Shown: positions 8,407 through 15,485 of the stretch, in pieces | How the letters are laid out: every line of letters starts with the position of its first letter | How positions within the stretch are numbered: the stretch's first letter is position 1 | DNA from: a virus | Reading direction: 5' to 3' (one strand) | IMG/VR virus record: IMGVR_UViG_3300050119_000083 | Coordinates: 1 to 41,710 of that record | DNA length: 41,710 bases | Made by a program: the position numbers and the translations under genes | Notes under the pieces: model-generated | What the model saw: the letters and a program-made list of their open reading frames with translations, nothing else | Database searches by the model: none | What the model was told of the DNA's origin: nothing

Positions 8407-9420
8407 TCATCGCACCAAAATAACCTTGAATGTATCGTCAGTAATTTGCAGGAGCGCATTACCGATATCGATCACCGCGGGACTCCGCGAAACCAGATTG
8501 ATCAATCCGTATCCAGCGAAGTGCGCCCAGCCGTTATAAAGTGCGACAGCCTTTTCCAGTTGGCCGCCATAGATCATTTCGACGCAAGCACCAACATGTA
8601 AATCGTGGCAATCCTCGTCCGGATGCTGCTCTTCCGGCTGACCCTTACGCTCAAACTCAGATGCAAGATGGTCGTGAAACTTCCTGCCAGACTTTTTTAT
8701 GGAAGGCGTTTGCCTGATCCAATCGTCATAACGCAACGACCAATAACCCATATCTACCGGGCCATTGTTAGTTGGCCAGATAGCTTTGCGTTCGAATTCC
8801 AACGTAGCTCCTACAATCTTGCAAAAGGACGCAGCCGCAGGATTGATCGCCGGAACCTTGGTCAACAAAACTAAACAATCTGATCGGGTGAACATCCACC
8901 GATAAGCAGCCTTAGAGGCGCGAATAGCGTGTCTGCCGCGAAAGCCTTCAAGGAACGCCGTATGAACTTCATAAGTACATGGCTCATGCCAGCAGAATAG
9001 AATTCCGCCGCCTTCCGCCATCAACAGAACGTTGCGCTCGTCGGCAAGAAGATTTGAGACATCAAGCGTTTCAATGCCTGGAATGGAAATCAGCGGAAAG
9101 ACAGACGGATCATTGATGATCGCGTTGATCTTTGTTGCGTCATAACTTCGATCTACGAGGTTCGCAGCGTCATCTGTGCTGGCGTCAGAGGCGGAATCCA
9201 CATGATCTGCACTCGCTTTCTCTGCGCCATTTCCATCGCTTCGCTCCGGCTCTCGAACGGCAGCGATGGTCTCACTGGGGCGTCCGGTGGAAGGCGGCTC
9301 AACCGAAACGTTTCCGTCTTTTGGTCGTACCAGCCGTAGTATATCGGGCGGACTTTCATCGGCTATCGGCTTCGCCCTAGCGGCTTCACGCCGCTGCTTC
9401 CTGCGCTCGCTCGAACCCAT
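8407..9420 (-). CDS. GNAT-like acetyltransferase-fold protein with disordered N-terminus
   Basis: A 337-aa protein. Residues 1-90 are highly polar and low in complexity (SSERRKQRREAARAK, then an Asp/Ala/Ser-rich run) and probably disordered. Residues about 130-215 carry a GNAT-like core: EVHTAFLEGFRGRHAIRA, with the FRGRHA loop at 160-165 in the place of the acyl-CoA pyrophosphate loop, then helix AAYRWMF, then LLTKVPAINPAAASFCKIVGAT. GNAT-like proteins are common in P22-like late operons; their substrates are unknown. It starts three bases after the stop of a secreted-protein gene and has no clear ribosome site of its own, so it is likely coupled. It may modify a virion protein or be a catalytically dead structural homologue. 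Confidence 0.6.
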   Translation of the reverse strand: MGSSERRKQRREAARAKPIADESPPDILRLVRPKDGNVSVEPPSTGRPSETIAAVREPERSDGNGAEKASADHVDSASDASTDDAANLVDRSYDATKINAIINDPSVFPLISIPGIETLDVSNLLADERNVLLMAEGGGILFCWHEPCTYEVHTAFLEGFRGRHAIRASKAAYRWMFTRSDCLVLLTKVPAINPAAASFCKIVGATLEFERKAIWPTNNGPVDMGYWSLRYDDWIRQTPSIKKSGRKFHDHLASEFERKGQPEEQHPDEDCHDLHVGACVEMIYGGQLEKAVALYNGWAHFAGYGLINLVSRSPAVIDIGNALLQITDDTFKVILVR

Positions 9421-9423
9421 GGA

Positions 9424-9891
9424 TTATTTCGCCGACCATACACCAGCCTTCGCACACGAAAATATCTTCGCGGCGTAAGTGGTAATCGTGGTCGAGGTCG
9501 AGTTGTTGATGGTATCCTGGGCGCTGGTCACTGGATTATTCGCAACCGCCGGATAAACTTCGATCGTGTAAGCCGTGTTGTTGTTGAGACTGAGAGACAT
9601 TCCCATCACGCAGGTCGGCAACGCCGCGCCGGTTGCACCGCCTGATCCGGCCGTGTCGACTTCCTGAAGATATTTGTTGGCCGGAAGTTGCACAGCCGTT
9701 GCTTGATTGGTGCCAACGGCAGTAATTCCGTATTGGTAGGAGAAATTCACACCGTCACGGATACCGTGTAGCCACGCGCCATCAACGGCACCAAAACCGT
9801 TCACCGGATCTTGCCCGGTAACAGCAAATGCCGTTCCGATCGCCGCGGCGACGAGAGCACCAAGCACGAATGAACTTATGGTCTTGAGCAT
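9424..9891 (-). CDS. Exported hypothetical protein in the head-completion block
   Basis: A 155-aa protein with a clear signal peptide (MLKTISSFVLGALVAAAIG, cleavage after AFA near residue 23). AAAGGAG lies six bases before the ATG, a strong ribosome site. The mature part is Thr/Asn/Ala rich with alternating hydrophobic residues, as in a beta-structured domain, and has two cysteines (TCVMGMS and FSCAKAG) that could form a disulphide after export. It sits between the gp4-like and GNAT-like genes, an odd place for a secreted protein. Function unknown; candidates are a head-decoration protein with a fortuitous hydrophobic start or a truly exported host-surface factor. Confidence 0.65.
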   Translation of the reverse strand: MLKTISSFVLGALVAAAIGTAFAVTGQDPVNGFGAVDGAWLHGIRDGVNFSYQYGITAVGTNQATAVQLPANKYLQEVDTAGSGGATGAALPTCVMGMSLSLNNNTAYTIEVYPAVANNPVTSAQDTINNSTSTTITTYAAKIFSCAKAGVWSAK

Positions 9892-9902
9892 TTTGGTCTC
9901 CT

Positions 9903-10697
9903 TTAGGGGGTGTCCGAGCGGTAATTATAAGCACTATCCCCCGGCCGCTGCAGCTCACGCGGCATTCTAAGGGTTGCAACTTGCGTGTTGCCTTTGCGAA
10001 TGATGTTCTTGCCCTGCGCTGCCAAGATATTCAGATCAGGATCGCGCGGCATTTGAAACGCGACTCTTAACCTTCGTGCCCAACACCATTCCAAGGCCGC
10101 TTCATATTGCGGCGGCAGCATGATCGACTGCATAGGATTGATAAAGCGCGCCAGCGTTTGCTTCACGACGATATGCAACTCGTAAATCGTCGCCTGCGGA
10201 ATAGGCCACGGCAGTACTCTGCCAACGGGAAAGCCAGGATCGTAAAACACCGCAGCAGAAAACGTGCCCAAAGACTTCAACCTGATAGACGCATAATCCT
10301 CGTAAGCGTCAATAACCTCTAGCGGCCAATCAAACGGCTCCGACGCTCCATTGATTGGAGGCACGCCTGAACCTGAAACCTGCCGAAGAAAAGCAAACTC
10401 CAGACGATCGGGAGGCGGATTGATGTTGAATGGCTGGCCAAGCCCCACCGAATAGTAATTAGCACCAGTGGAAACCGCGCCATAATCCACAAGCTGATAA
10501 ACCAGGTATCTCTCGTGTTGCCACTGAGAGATCATCCGATTACCGACGCTAATGGCCTTATTGAAAATCGCCGGTTCGATAAACTCATCAACGCCGACTA
10601 TGCCCGCCGTCACAAGCGCATCGGTCGCCAACGTTCCAACCGTGGACGGTGGCGGCGCTTGCGGCGGCAGGGCAGGAGGCGGCGTTAGATAGGTCAT
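9903..10697 (-). CDS. Head-completion / tail accessory factor, P22 gp4-like
   Basis: A 264-aa protein. After a Pro-rich start, residues about 24-80 (LATDALVTAGIVGVDEFIEPAIFNKAI, NRMISQWQHERYLVYQ) match the pattern of gp4-type tail accessory factors, which read as DAL..LGV....A....ALR.LN.mi..W. The C-terminal part has the LPPQYEAALEWCWARRLRVAF element typical of this group. In P22, gp4 is the first factor to bind the portal after packaging. The gene overlaps the preceding stop by one base (TGATG) and lies two genes before gp10-like, the order expected from P22-like phages. Confidence 0.75.
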   Translation of the reverse strand: MTYLTPPPALPPQAPPPSTVGTLATDALVTAGIVGVDEFIEPAIFNKAISVGNRMISQWQHERYLVYQLVDYGAVSTGANYYSVGLGQPFNINPPPDRLEFAFLRQVSGSGVPPINGASEPFDWPLEVIDAYEDYASIRLKSLGTFSAAVFYDPGFPVGRVLPWPIPQATIYELHIVVKQTLARFINPMQSIMLPPQYEAALEWCWARRLRVAFQMPRDPDLNILAAQGKNIIRKGNTQVATLRMPRELQRPGDSAYNYRSDTP

Positions 10698-11332
10698 CAG
10701 TCGAGGCCAAGTTCTTTCTTAAGGCGCTCGTTGCTCCAACGGCCATCGACTTTGATGTCTTCTTTTTCAGCCAATTCAAGAAGCGCAGTGCGCTCAGTTT
10801 CGGCTGACGCCTGGTTGTCCGGCATCAACGCTGCTGGGGCTGGCTCTTGAGCGACCTTCTGAGGCTGCTGCATCGCACCCATAACGGCCGCGACAATTGC
10901 CGCAATGGTCGCCGGATCGCCCGCGTCCTTCTTACCGACCATGCCGGCCACAAGGGCTTCCGTAAGCCGCTGCGTGTCGTTCTTGACCGGCAATGACTTT
11001 CCGGTCATGTCGATCCTTGGCTTGATCGGCGTTGGCGACCATTCCGAACCAAGAGCCAAGACCTCTTCTTTGGTCTTTACGATCTTCTCTCCGAGCGTCG
11101 CGTGATACATGAACGCCGGAAACGGCTGATACCGATACGGCCGGAAATACTGCCGGTAATGCTTATGCTTCTTGAACGCCGCATAATCGTTGACGTGCGG
11201 CGGCTCAACGTCCGGCTGGTATTCGTCTTCTGACGTCACAGGCGCATTAGTCCACGCACCAGGCGCCCAATTGTTGGCTGACTCGCCTTCTCCGGCGATC
11301 TCAGCATCGAGATATTCGACTTTTCCAGACAT
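10697..11332 (-). CDS. Structural-block protein with C-terminal HeH/LEM-like helices
   Basis: The ATG at 11332 is chosen because GGAG lies nine bases before it; an in-frame TTG 15 bases upstream is less likely. The 211-aa protein has an acidic, Trp/Tyr/Pro-rich N-terminal half (KKHKHYRQYFRPYRYQPFP) and an Ala/Gln-rich linker near residues 145-180. The last 35 residues (LLELAEKEDIKVDGRWSNERLKKELG) look like a HeH/LEM-type helix-extended loop-helix, a motif found at the ends of many phage capsid-associated proteins. It lies between a 335-aa unknown gene and gp4-like. No enzymatic motif is seen. Confidence 0.55.
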   Translation of the reverse strand: MSGKVEYLDAEIAGEGESANNWAPGAWTNAPVTSEDEYQPDVEPPHVNDYAAFKKHKHYRQYFRPYRYQPFPAFMYHATLGEKIVKTKEEVLALGSEWSPTPIKPRIDMTGKSLPVKNDTQRLTEALVAGMVGKKDAGDPATIAAIVAAVMGAMQQPQKVAQEPAPAALMPDNQASAETERTALLELAEKEDIKVDGRWSNERLKKELGLD

Positions 11333-11336
11333 TGGA

Positions 11337-12344
11337 TTAAGCTCCAATTGGGTTTAGCGGCACAATGCCGCGCTTGGCCCGTTCTGCATTGCTCAATGCA
11401 ATGTTGGGCGTGCCATCCGAGTTCTTGATCGTCTTGCTAATGTCATCCCAACCAGCGGGACCGACTAAAGGCGTCGCTGTTACTGGCACAGAAGGCGTCG
11501 CTGTTACCGGCGTAGTCGACACAACTGGCTTAACAGGATTGGAAACAACCGGCGAGACGTATCCAGTTGTCGGCGTCGTCCCAGCCGGCGGCTTCTTGGA
11601 TTTATCTTCCTCGAATTTGCCGAACTCGCCTTCCTTCCTGGCCGGAAGTTCAGCGGGCTTTTCAATCCATCCAGAGCCAAGTTTGCCAGCATCCTCTTTA
11701 TTGTTGACGATGACGCCGACATGATCGAGCCGATTATCGATATGCGTCTCGAAGCCATGCCCGGCATCCGGAAGCGTCCGGCTGTAGAGCATCTTCGGGT
11801 AATCGTAGTCCGGCAACTCGACTTCGGCCTTACCAAGCAAATCTTGGATCTGCTTCAGATTGGCCGGATTTGGATCGGCGTTGAGATGATGCGCGACTTT
11901 CGTCAAGAACTTCGTATAACGGACTTGATCGGCCTCGACCTCAACCGGCTTGAATTCGTCGCGAATGCGGTTCGCCGCCTCTTCCGCAGTGATAATTCGC
12001 CGACGATCCGACTTGTCGGCCGCGACCGTAGCAGAAAGAGCAAGCGGCTCCGGCAACGGACCAGCATGAACGCCAACGAGTTGCTGCGTCATGGGATGAA
12101 GAACTGTCCCACGATCGGTAAGCAATCCGGTAGAACTGGCGAGCTGGCTCGGATATCTACCAAACTCACCAACTCCTACCTGTGCGCCAGATCGAGAGTT
12201 TAGCTGCACAGCCCGATCCGCATCGAACACGCGCTCCGCTTCCGTGCGCGGCTTTAGCGGATCACCCTTCGTATAGGGGCGATTGATATTCTGCTCGTTG
12301 TCAAGCACACGCTGCTCTTCCGTGCGATATTCAAGGTCGGCCAT
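11337..12344 (-). CDS. Hypothetical structural-block protein (335 aa)
   Basis: The ATG at 12344 has AAAGGAA seven bases upstream; a GTG ten codons earlier lacks such a site. The protein has a charged N-terminal part (EYRTEEQRVLDNEQNINRPYTKGDPLKPRTEAERVFDADRAVQ, an internal duplication around E-E/A-E-R-V-x-D), a central helical part (TKFLTKVAHHLNADPNPANLKQIQDLLG) and a Pro/Thr/Val-rich C-terminal third with an 8-residue tandem repeat (VTATPSVP, VTATPLVG). It follows the coat gene directly, where minor capsid or decoration proteins often sit. I do not recognise the family. Confidence 0.5.
   Translation of the reverse strand: MADLEYRTEEQRVLDNEQNINRPYTKGDPLKPRTEAERVFDADRAVQLNSRSGAQVGVGEFGRYPSQLASSTGLLTDRGTVLHPMTQQLVGVHAGPLPEPLALSATVAADKSDRRRIITAEEAANRIRDEFKPVEVEADQVRYTKFLTKVAHHLNADPNPANLKQIQDLLGKAEVELPDYDYPKMLYSRTLPDAGHGFETHIDNRLDHVGVIVNNKEDAGKLGSGWIEKPAELPARKEGEFGKFEEDKSKKPPAGTTPTTGYVSPVVSNPVKPVVSTTPVTATPSVPVTATPLVGPAGWDDISKTIKNSDGTPNIALSNAERAKRGIVPLNPIGA
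11470..11517 (-). repeat. 24-bp tandem repeat inside the 335-aa gene
   Basis: Two adjacent copies of about 24 bases, each beginning GGCGTCGCTGTTAC on the plus strand (from 11470 and 11494), encode VTATPLVG and VTATPSVP. It reads in frame and lies in a Pro/Thr-rich linker, so it looks like a slippage-expanded spacer, not a regulatory site. Confidence 0.6.
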
Positions 12345-12406
12345 GGGATGTTCCTTTGATGAAGCGGAGCGCACTAAGCGCCCCGCACAGAAGTTGTTTG
12401 TTCAGA

Positions 12407-13666
12407 TCACAAACTATCAAGGGTCGCAACCGACCACTCCCCGCGGGGCCAGTAGTATCCGAAAAGTGCATCAATTCTGTCTATGGGCTGATCAGTCCCG
12501 GGTTCGTAGCAAACAAGGCTGCGCAGCGAACACCGATCGAACTCATGACGCGCTGCTTCAACAACACCCTTGCCACCCGGCGGCATCCAAAGCGGAGCAA
12601 TGACGAGCGTCACTGCGTCGCGTTGGAATGCGATCGACTGACGATAGGTCACGGAAGCATTGGCGAACGGAGTGACAACCGCGTTGTTCGCCGGAGACGC
12701 CGTGACGGTCATGTACGCCTGAGCAGTGTAGGGAAGACTGGCGTATGCGACCTGAGAAGCAGGCGGTATCAATGCCGGATAGATCGGGATTGACGTGGCG
12801 CCGGACGGGACATTGGCGGTAACGGCAAACTGCCGCGCCAAGCCGGTTGAGGCGAACATGGTCCGGTTGACGGCAATAACACCAGCGATAGTGATAATAT
12901 CGCCTTGGTTGAGCGTGCCAGACAGAGCCGAGATAATAATGGCGGTCCCGGTCTGGTTGGCGCCGCTCACCGTCGCAGAGGTCGCCGATCCCGTCGTATG
13001 CTTGATGACGGTCTGATCCCGGAACATATCGAATCCGAGAGCATTTTTCATCATGCCGGTACGGAATTGCGATGAAATCGTTGTTGCCGGATTGAACTGA
13101 CCGGCAAGCGAGGTCACCAGCTTGGCGTCGGTATGTGGATCGTTGGCGAGCTTGCGCGCGTCCATCGTTCCCATATCGGGAGCCGAGTTGTCGTCAAGCA
13201 ACGCGCCGGCATTGAGCACCGGAGCCTGATTGATTGACAGAATGTTGTTATTCGCGTCAACGTTAGCCGTGGCATTACAGATCGCGCCTTGGCTCGAAAA
13301 CATCAGCGTTTGCGCGATATTGCCGGCGAGCTTGTTAATGCGCGGCATGATGAAGCGTTCCGCATAGTCCTCGATCGACAGCGTGCGTTCCGCCGTGGTG
13401 AAGGCGATATCGACGTGTCTCTGCGTGGAGACCGTCAGCACCACCTGTTGCTCGATCGTATCCTGCAACGAAATGCCGGGTCCATCGGTCACCGAATAGT
13501 CGTTCGGAATGCGAATGCGGAGCTGCGCGCCGATCTTGGCACCCTCAACACCGAACCGATCATCGTAATCACGACTGACCGACATTAAGAACATATTGGA
13601 GTTGAGGAACAGCGGGACGGAATAACGGGTGATTTGGCTCACCGTAAGAAGCGAGTTTCCAGGCAT
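12407..13666 (-). CDS. Major capsid (coat) protein, P22 coat type
   Basis: A 419-aa protein of the P22 coat protein family, judged by length and pattern: an N-terminal NSLLTVSQITRYSVPLFLNSN stretch, an RIPNDYSV element near residue 52, then QHVDIAFTTAERTLSIEDYAERFIMPRINKLA (about 84-115), which fits the HK97-fold spine helix region, and later repeated beta-rich parts (TGTAIIISALSGTLNQGDIITIAGV) like the inserted I-domain area. The C-terminus has FQRDAVTLVIAPL, as in related coat proteins. The scaffold gene precedes it, in the usual order. A 232-base leader separates the two, so the coat gene may have its own expression control. Confidence 0.85.
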   Translation of the reverse strand: MPGNSLLTVSQITRYSVPLFLNSNMFLMSVSRDYDDRFGVEGAKIGAQLRIRIPNDYSVTDGPGISLQDTIEQQVVLTVSTQRHVDIAFTTAERTLSIEDYAERFIMPRINKLAGNIAQTLMFSSQGAICNATANVDANNNILSINQAPVLNAGALLDDNSAPDMGTMDARKLANDPHTDAKLVTSLAGQFNPATTISSQFRTGMMKNALGFDMFRDQTVIKHTTGSATSATVSGANQTGTAIIISALSGTLNQGDIITIAGVIAVNRTMFASTGLARQFAVTANVPSGATSIPIYPALIPPASQVAYASLPYTAQAYMTVTASPANNAVVTPFANASVTYRQSIAFQRDAVTLVIAPLWMPPGGKGVVEAARHEFDRCSLRSLVCYEPGTDQPIDRIDALFGYYWPRGEWSVATLDSL

Positions 13667-13898
13667 GGGGATGGCATCCTGTAAATCTTGGCGCCACCTC
13701 TAAGGGCGCGTGGGGTTTGGGAGCTTTTTTCAAAGCGGTTCATCTCTGGTCCCGAGTCAGAGAAGGCGGAAGTGGCGGGATGTAGAACCTGGTTACGATT
13801 TCCAGTTCGGGCGCTTTGCCAGGCAGCACGTCGTTCGAGTCGTGCGTATTCAAATTAGCGAACGATTAGCACCGAACATTTCTGCTCGGCGAGATAAC
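13667..13898 (-). promoter_or_regulatory. Noncoding leader of the coat gene
   Basis: These 232 bases between the scaffold stop and the coat start hold no convincing ORF. They are the longest gap inside the structural genes. An AGGAT ribosome-like site lies 13 bases before the coat ATG. Two GANTC sites (GAGTC near 13754 and 13836 on the plus strand) occur, about twice chance expectation. A promoter or an RNA element that raises coat synthesis is plausible; no clear -35/-10 pair or terminator hairpin was found. Confidence 0.35.
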
Positions 13899-14720
13899 TT
13901 AGGCAGTTCGTTTCAAATAAGTCTGTTTGTACCAAGATTCCCACTCTTTGTCCGACATCCGCGCATCGCCTTCCGGCGTGCGCGGATCGATATCGGGGGC
14001 GGCGGCATGCGGTGCGATAGCGGGCTTTGGTGATGGCGCTTTGCTGATTGCTGCTGGTTTGGGCGCAGGATCTGCAGCCAGCTTCGGTTCGGCCATGGCG
14101 TCAAACATCCTCGTTATTTCTGCGACACGCCGCATTTGTGGCATCTTCGCAAGCAAAACCGCCTTTTCAGGATCTTGAGAAATCTGGAACATGAGTTCAT
14201 GCGCCTTTGACGCACCAACTACATCCACAACAGTTCCGACGAATTCAGTGGAATTGGCTCCATAGGCGTCAAGGGCTTGCACAGCATCGTTCCAACGCAT
14301 GCCGTAAGCCTTGGCGCCGGTCTCGCTGATGTTGGCCATGTCGCGCTTGAAAACAATCTGCGCGGCTTCCTGTTCGATCGCGGAGCGGTCTTGCGTAGGC
14401 GCAGCAGGACGCGGCTCCGGTTTGGCTGGATCGGCAGGTTTTGGCTCGGTCTGCAGCCGCTTGATGATTTCTTCGTAAGAACTGGCTCGCTCTGCGTTTT
14501 GCCGTGCAAGTTCCTCGGCGGCTTGCCGCTTGTTGGTTTCCTCGCCGACGCGCTCTTGAAGCACACGCAGCGGCACCATTTGGGGTGCAGCCGGCTCGGT
14601 AACGGCAGGAGCGGGATCAGGTTCTGGCGCAGGGTCTGGTTCCGGAGCCGGATCAACCACGGCCACAACCGGCTCAACTACTGCATCAGGATCGGGAACA
14701 ATCGGATCATCTGGCGGCAT
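13899..14720 (-). CDS. Scaffolding protein
   Basis: A 273-aa acidic protein with a strong ribosome site (GAGG eight bases before ATG). Residues 1-45 are Pro/Asp/Glu/Val rich with a PAPEPD repeat. Residues about 47-90 form a charged coiled-coil-like helix (LRVLQERVGEETNKRQAAEELARQNAERASSYEEIIKRLQ). The C-terminus (MSDKEWESWYKQTYLKR) is a basic helical tail of the kind that binds coat protein. Its place between the portal block and the coat gene, its composition and length match P22-type scaffolds, which guide procapsid assembly and then leave. No protease motif is seen. Confidence 0.75.
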   Translation of the reverse strand: MPPDDPIVPDPDAVVEPVVAVVDPAPEPDPAPEPDPAPAVTEPAAPQMVPLRVLQERVGEETNKRQAAEELARQNAERASSYEEIIKRLQTEPKPADPAKPEPRPAAPTQDRSAIEQEAAQIVFKRDMANISETGAKAYGMRWNDAVQALDAYGANSTEFVGTVVDVVGASKAHELMFQISQDPEKAVLLAKMPQMRRVAEITRMFDAMAEPKLAADPAPKPAAISKAPSPKPAIAPHAAAPDIDPRTPEGDARMSDKEWESWYKQTYLKRTA

Positions 14721-14731
14721 GGAATTCCTCG

Positions 14732-15193
14732 TTAGTGAAGTTTCGTTGAGGTCATTAACTTGTTCATCAGCGACGGCTCGGCGCGTTCGCCGAAGGTCTG
14801 GGCAATATGCTTGTTTTCGAACTTCTCGCCTTCAAACTGCTGTGTGCCAGGAGCAAGCTGAACCGGGACATTCTGCGATTGAGCGCCAAGCATGGCTTGA
14901 ACAATCAAGGCTTGATGAATTTTATGCTTATCCTGCTCCGCTACTTGCGGCCAAGTCAGCATATCCGCATAGAGAGAGCGCACATGCTCGACAAAATGAG
15001 TCCATTGGGCATCGACAAAACAAAGCTGTGCATCGCGTCCGGAGCGCAACCCAACTTCCGTCCATGCCCTGCGAAACTTGACCGATCGGCATTTGTCGTA
15101 AAACTGTCCAGCGTATTCCTGTGCGTCCTTCTTGACCATATCAAGCAGGCGACGCACTTCGGATTTGGTTAGCCGCTCGCCGTCAACGATCAT
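14732..15193 (-). CDS. Hypothetical protein between portal and scaffold (153 aa)
   Basis: The ATG at 15193 is preferred: an earlier in-frame ATG at 15241 would add MLLLHGQCLLH and lie deep inside the upstream gene. The protein begins IVDGERLTKSEVRRLLDMVKKDAQEYAGQFYDKCRSVKFRRAW and is helical and charged throughout, with WTHFVEHVRSLYADMLT in the middle. It overlaps the upstream gene's end by 11 bases. I do not recognise a domain. Proteins of this size between portal and scaffold in podoviruses are usually unnamed assembly factors. Confidence 0.55.
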   Translation of the reverse strand: MIVDGERLTKSEVRRLLDMVKKDAQEYAGQFYDKCRSVKFRRAWTEVGLRSGRDAQLCFVDAQWTHFVEHVRSLYADMLTWPQVAEQDKHKIHQALIVQAMLGAQSQNVPVQLAPGTQQFEGEKFENKHIAQTFGERAEPSLMNKLMTSTKLH

Positions 15194-15485
15194 TGGGAAG
15201 AACTCTAAGTGTAGCAGACATTGACCATGGAGCAGGAGCATTAGTAGGAAGACGCCGCGCCTCTATCAGCTGATCGTTGACGGCAATCAACCGTTGCCTG
15301 GTTTCAATCAAATCAAGACTAGCCAGAACAAACGCACGCTGTATCACTTCCAACTCGTCCGCGGCAGTAAGCAGCGACTCCCTATCCTGCCCTTTCAACT
15401 CACCAGCAATAATCCGCAGCAGATCAAACGAATTCGATGTCTCGTTAATGATGCGGCTTGTGGTGACGAAGGGGGATTCGGTCAT
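15183..15485 (-). CDS. Small helical hypothetical protein (100 aa)
   Basis: A 100-aa protein whose ATG overlaps the stop of the portal gene by four bases (ATGA). It is mostly helical with a leucine/glutamate pattern (LLRIIAGELKGQDRESLLTAADELEVIQRAF, then LDLIETRQRLIAVNDQLIEARR) that could form a coiled coil. The last 20 residues overlap the next gene. No family is recognised. Tight coupling to the portal gene suggests an assembly or virion role. Confidence 0.6.
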   Translation of the reverse strand: MTESPFVTTSRIINETSNSFDLLRIIAGELKGQDRESLLTAADELEVIQRAFVLASLDLIETRQRLIAVNDQLIEARRLPTNAPAPWSMSATLRVLPNDR

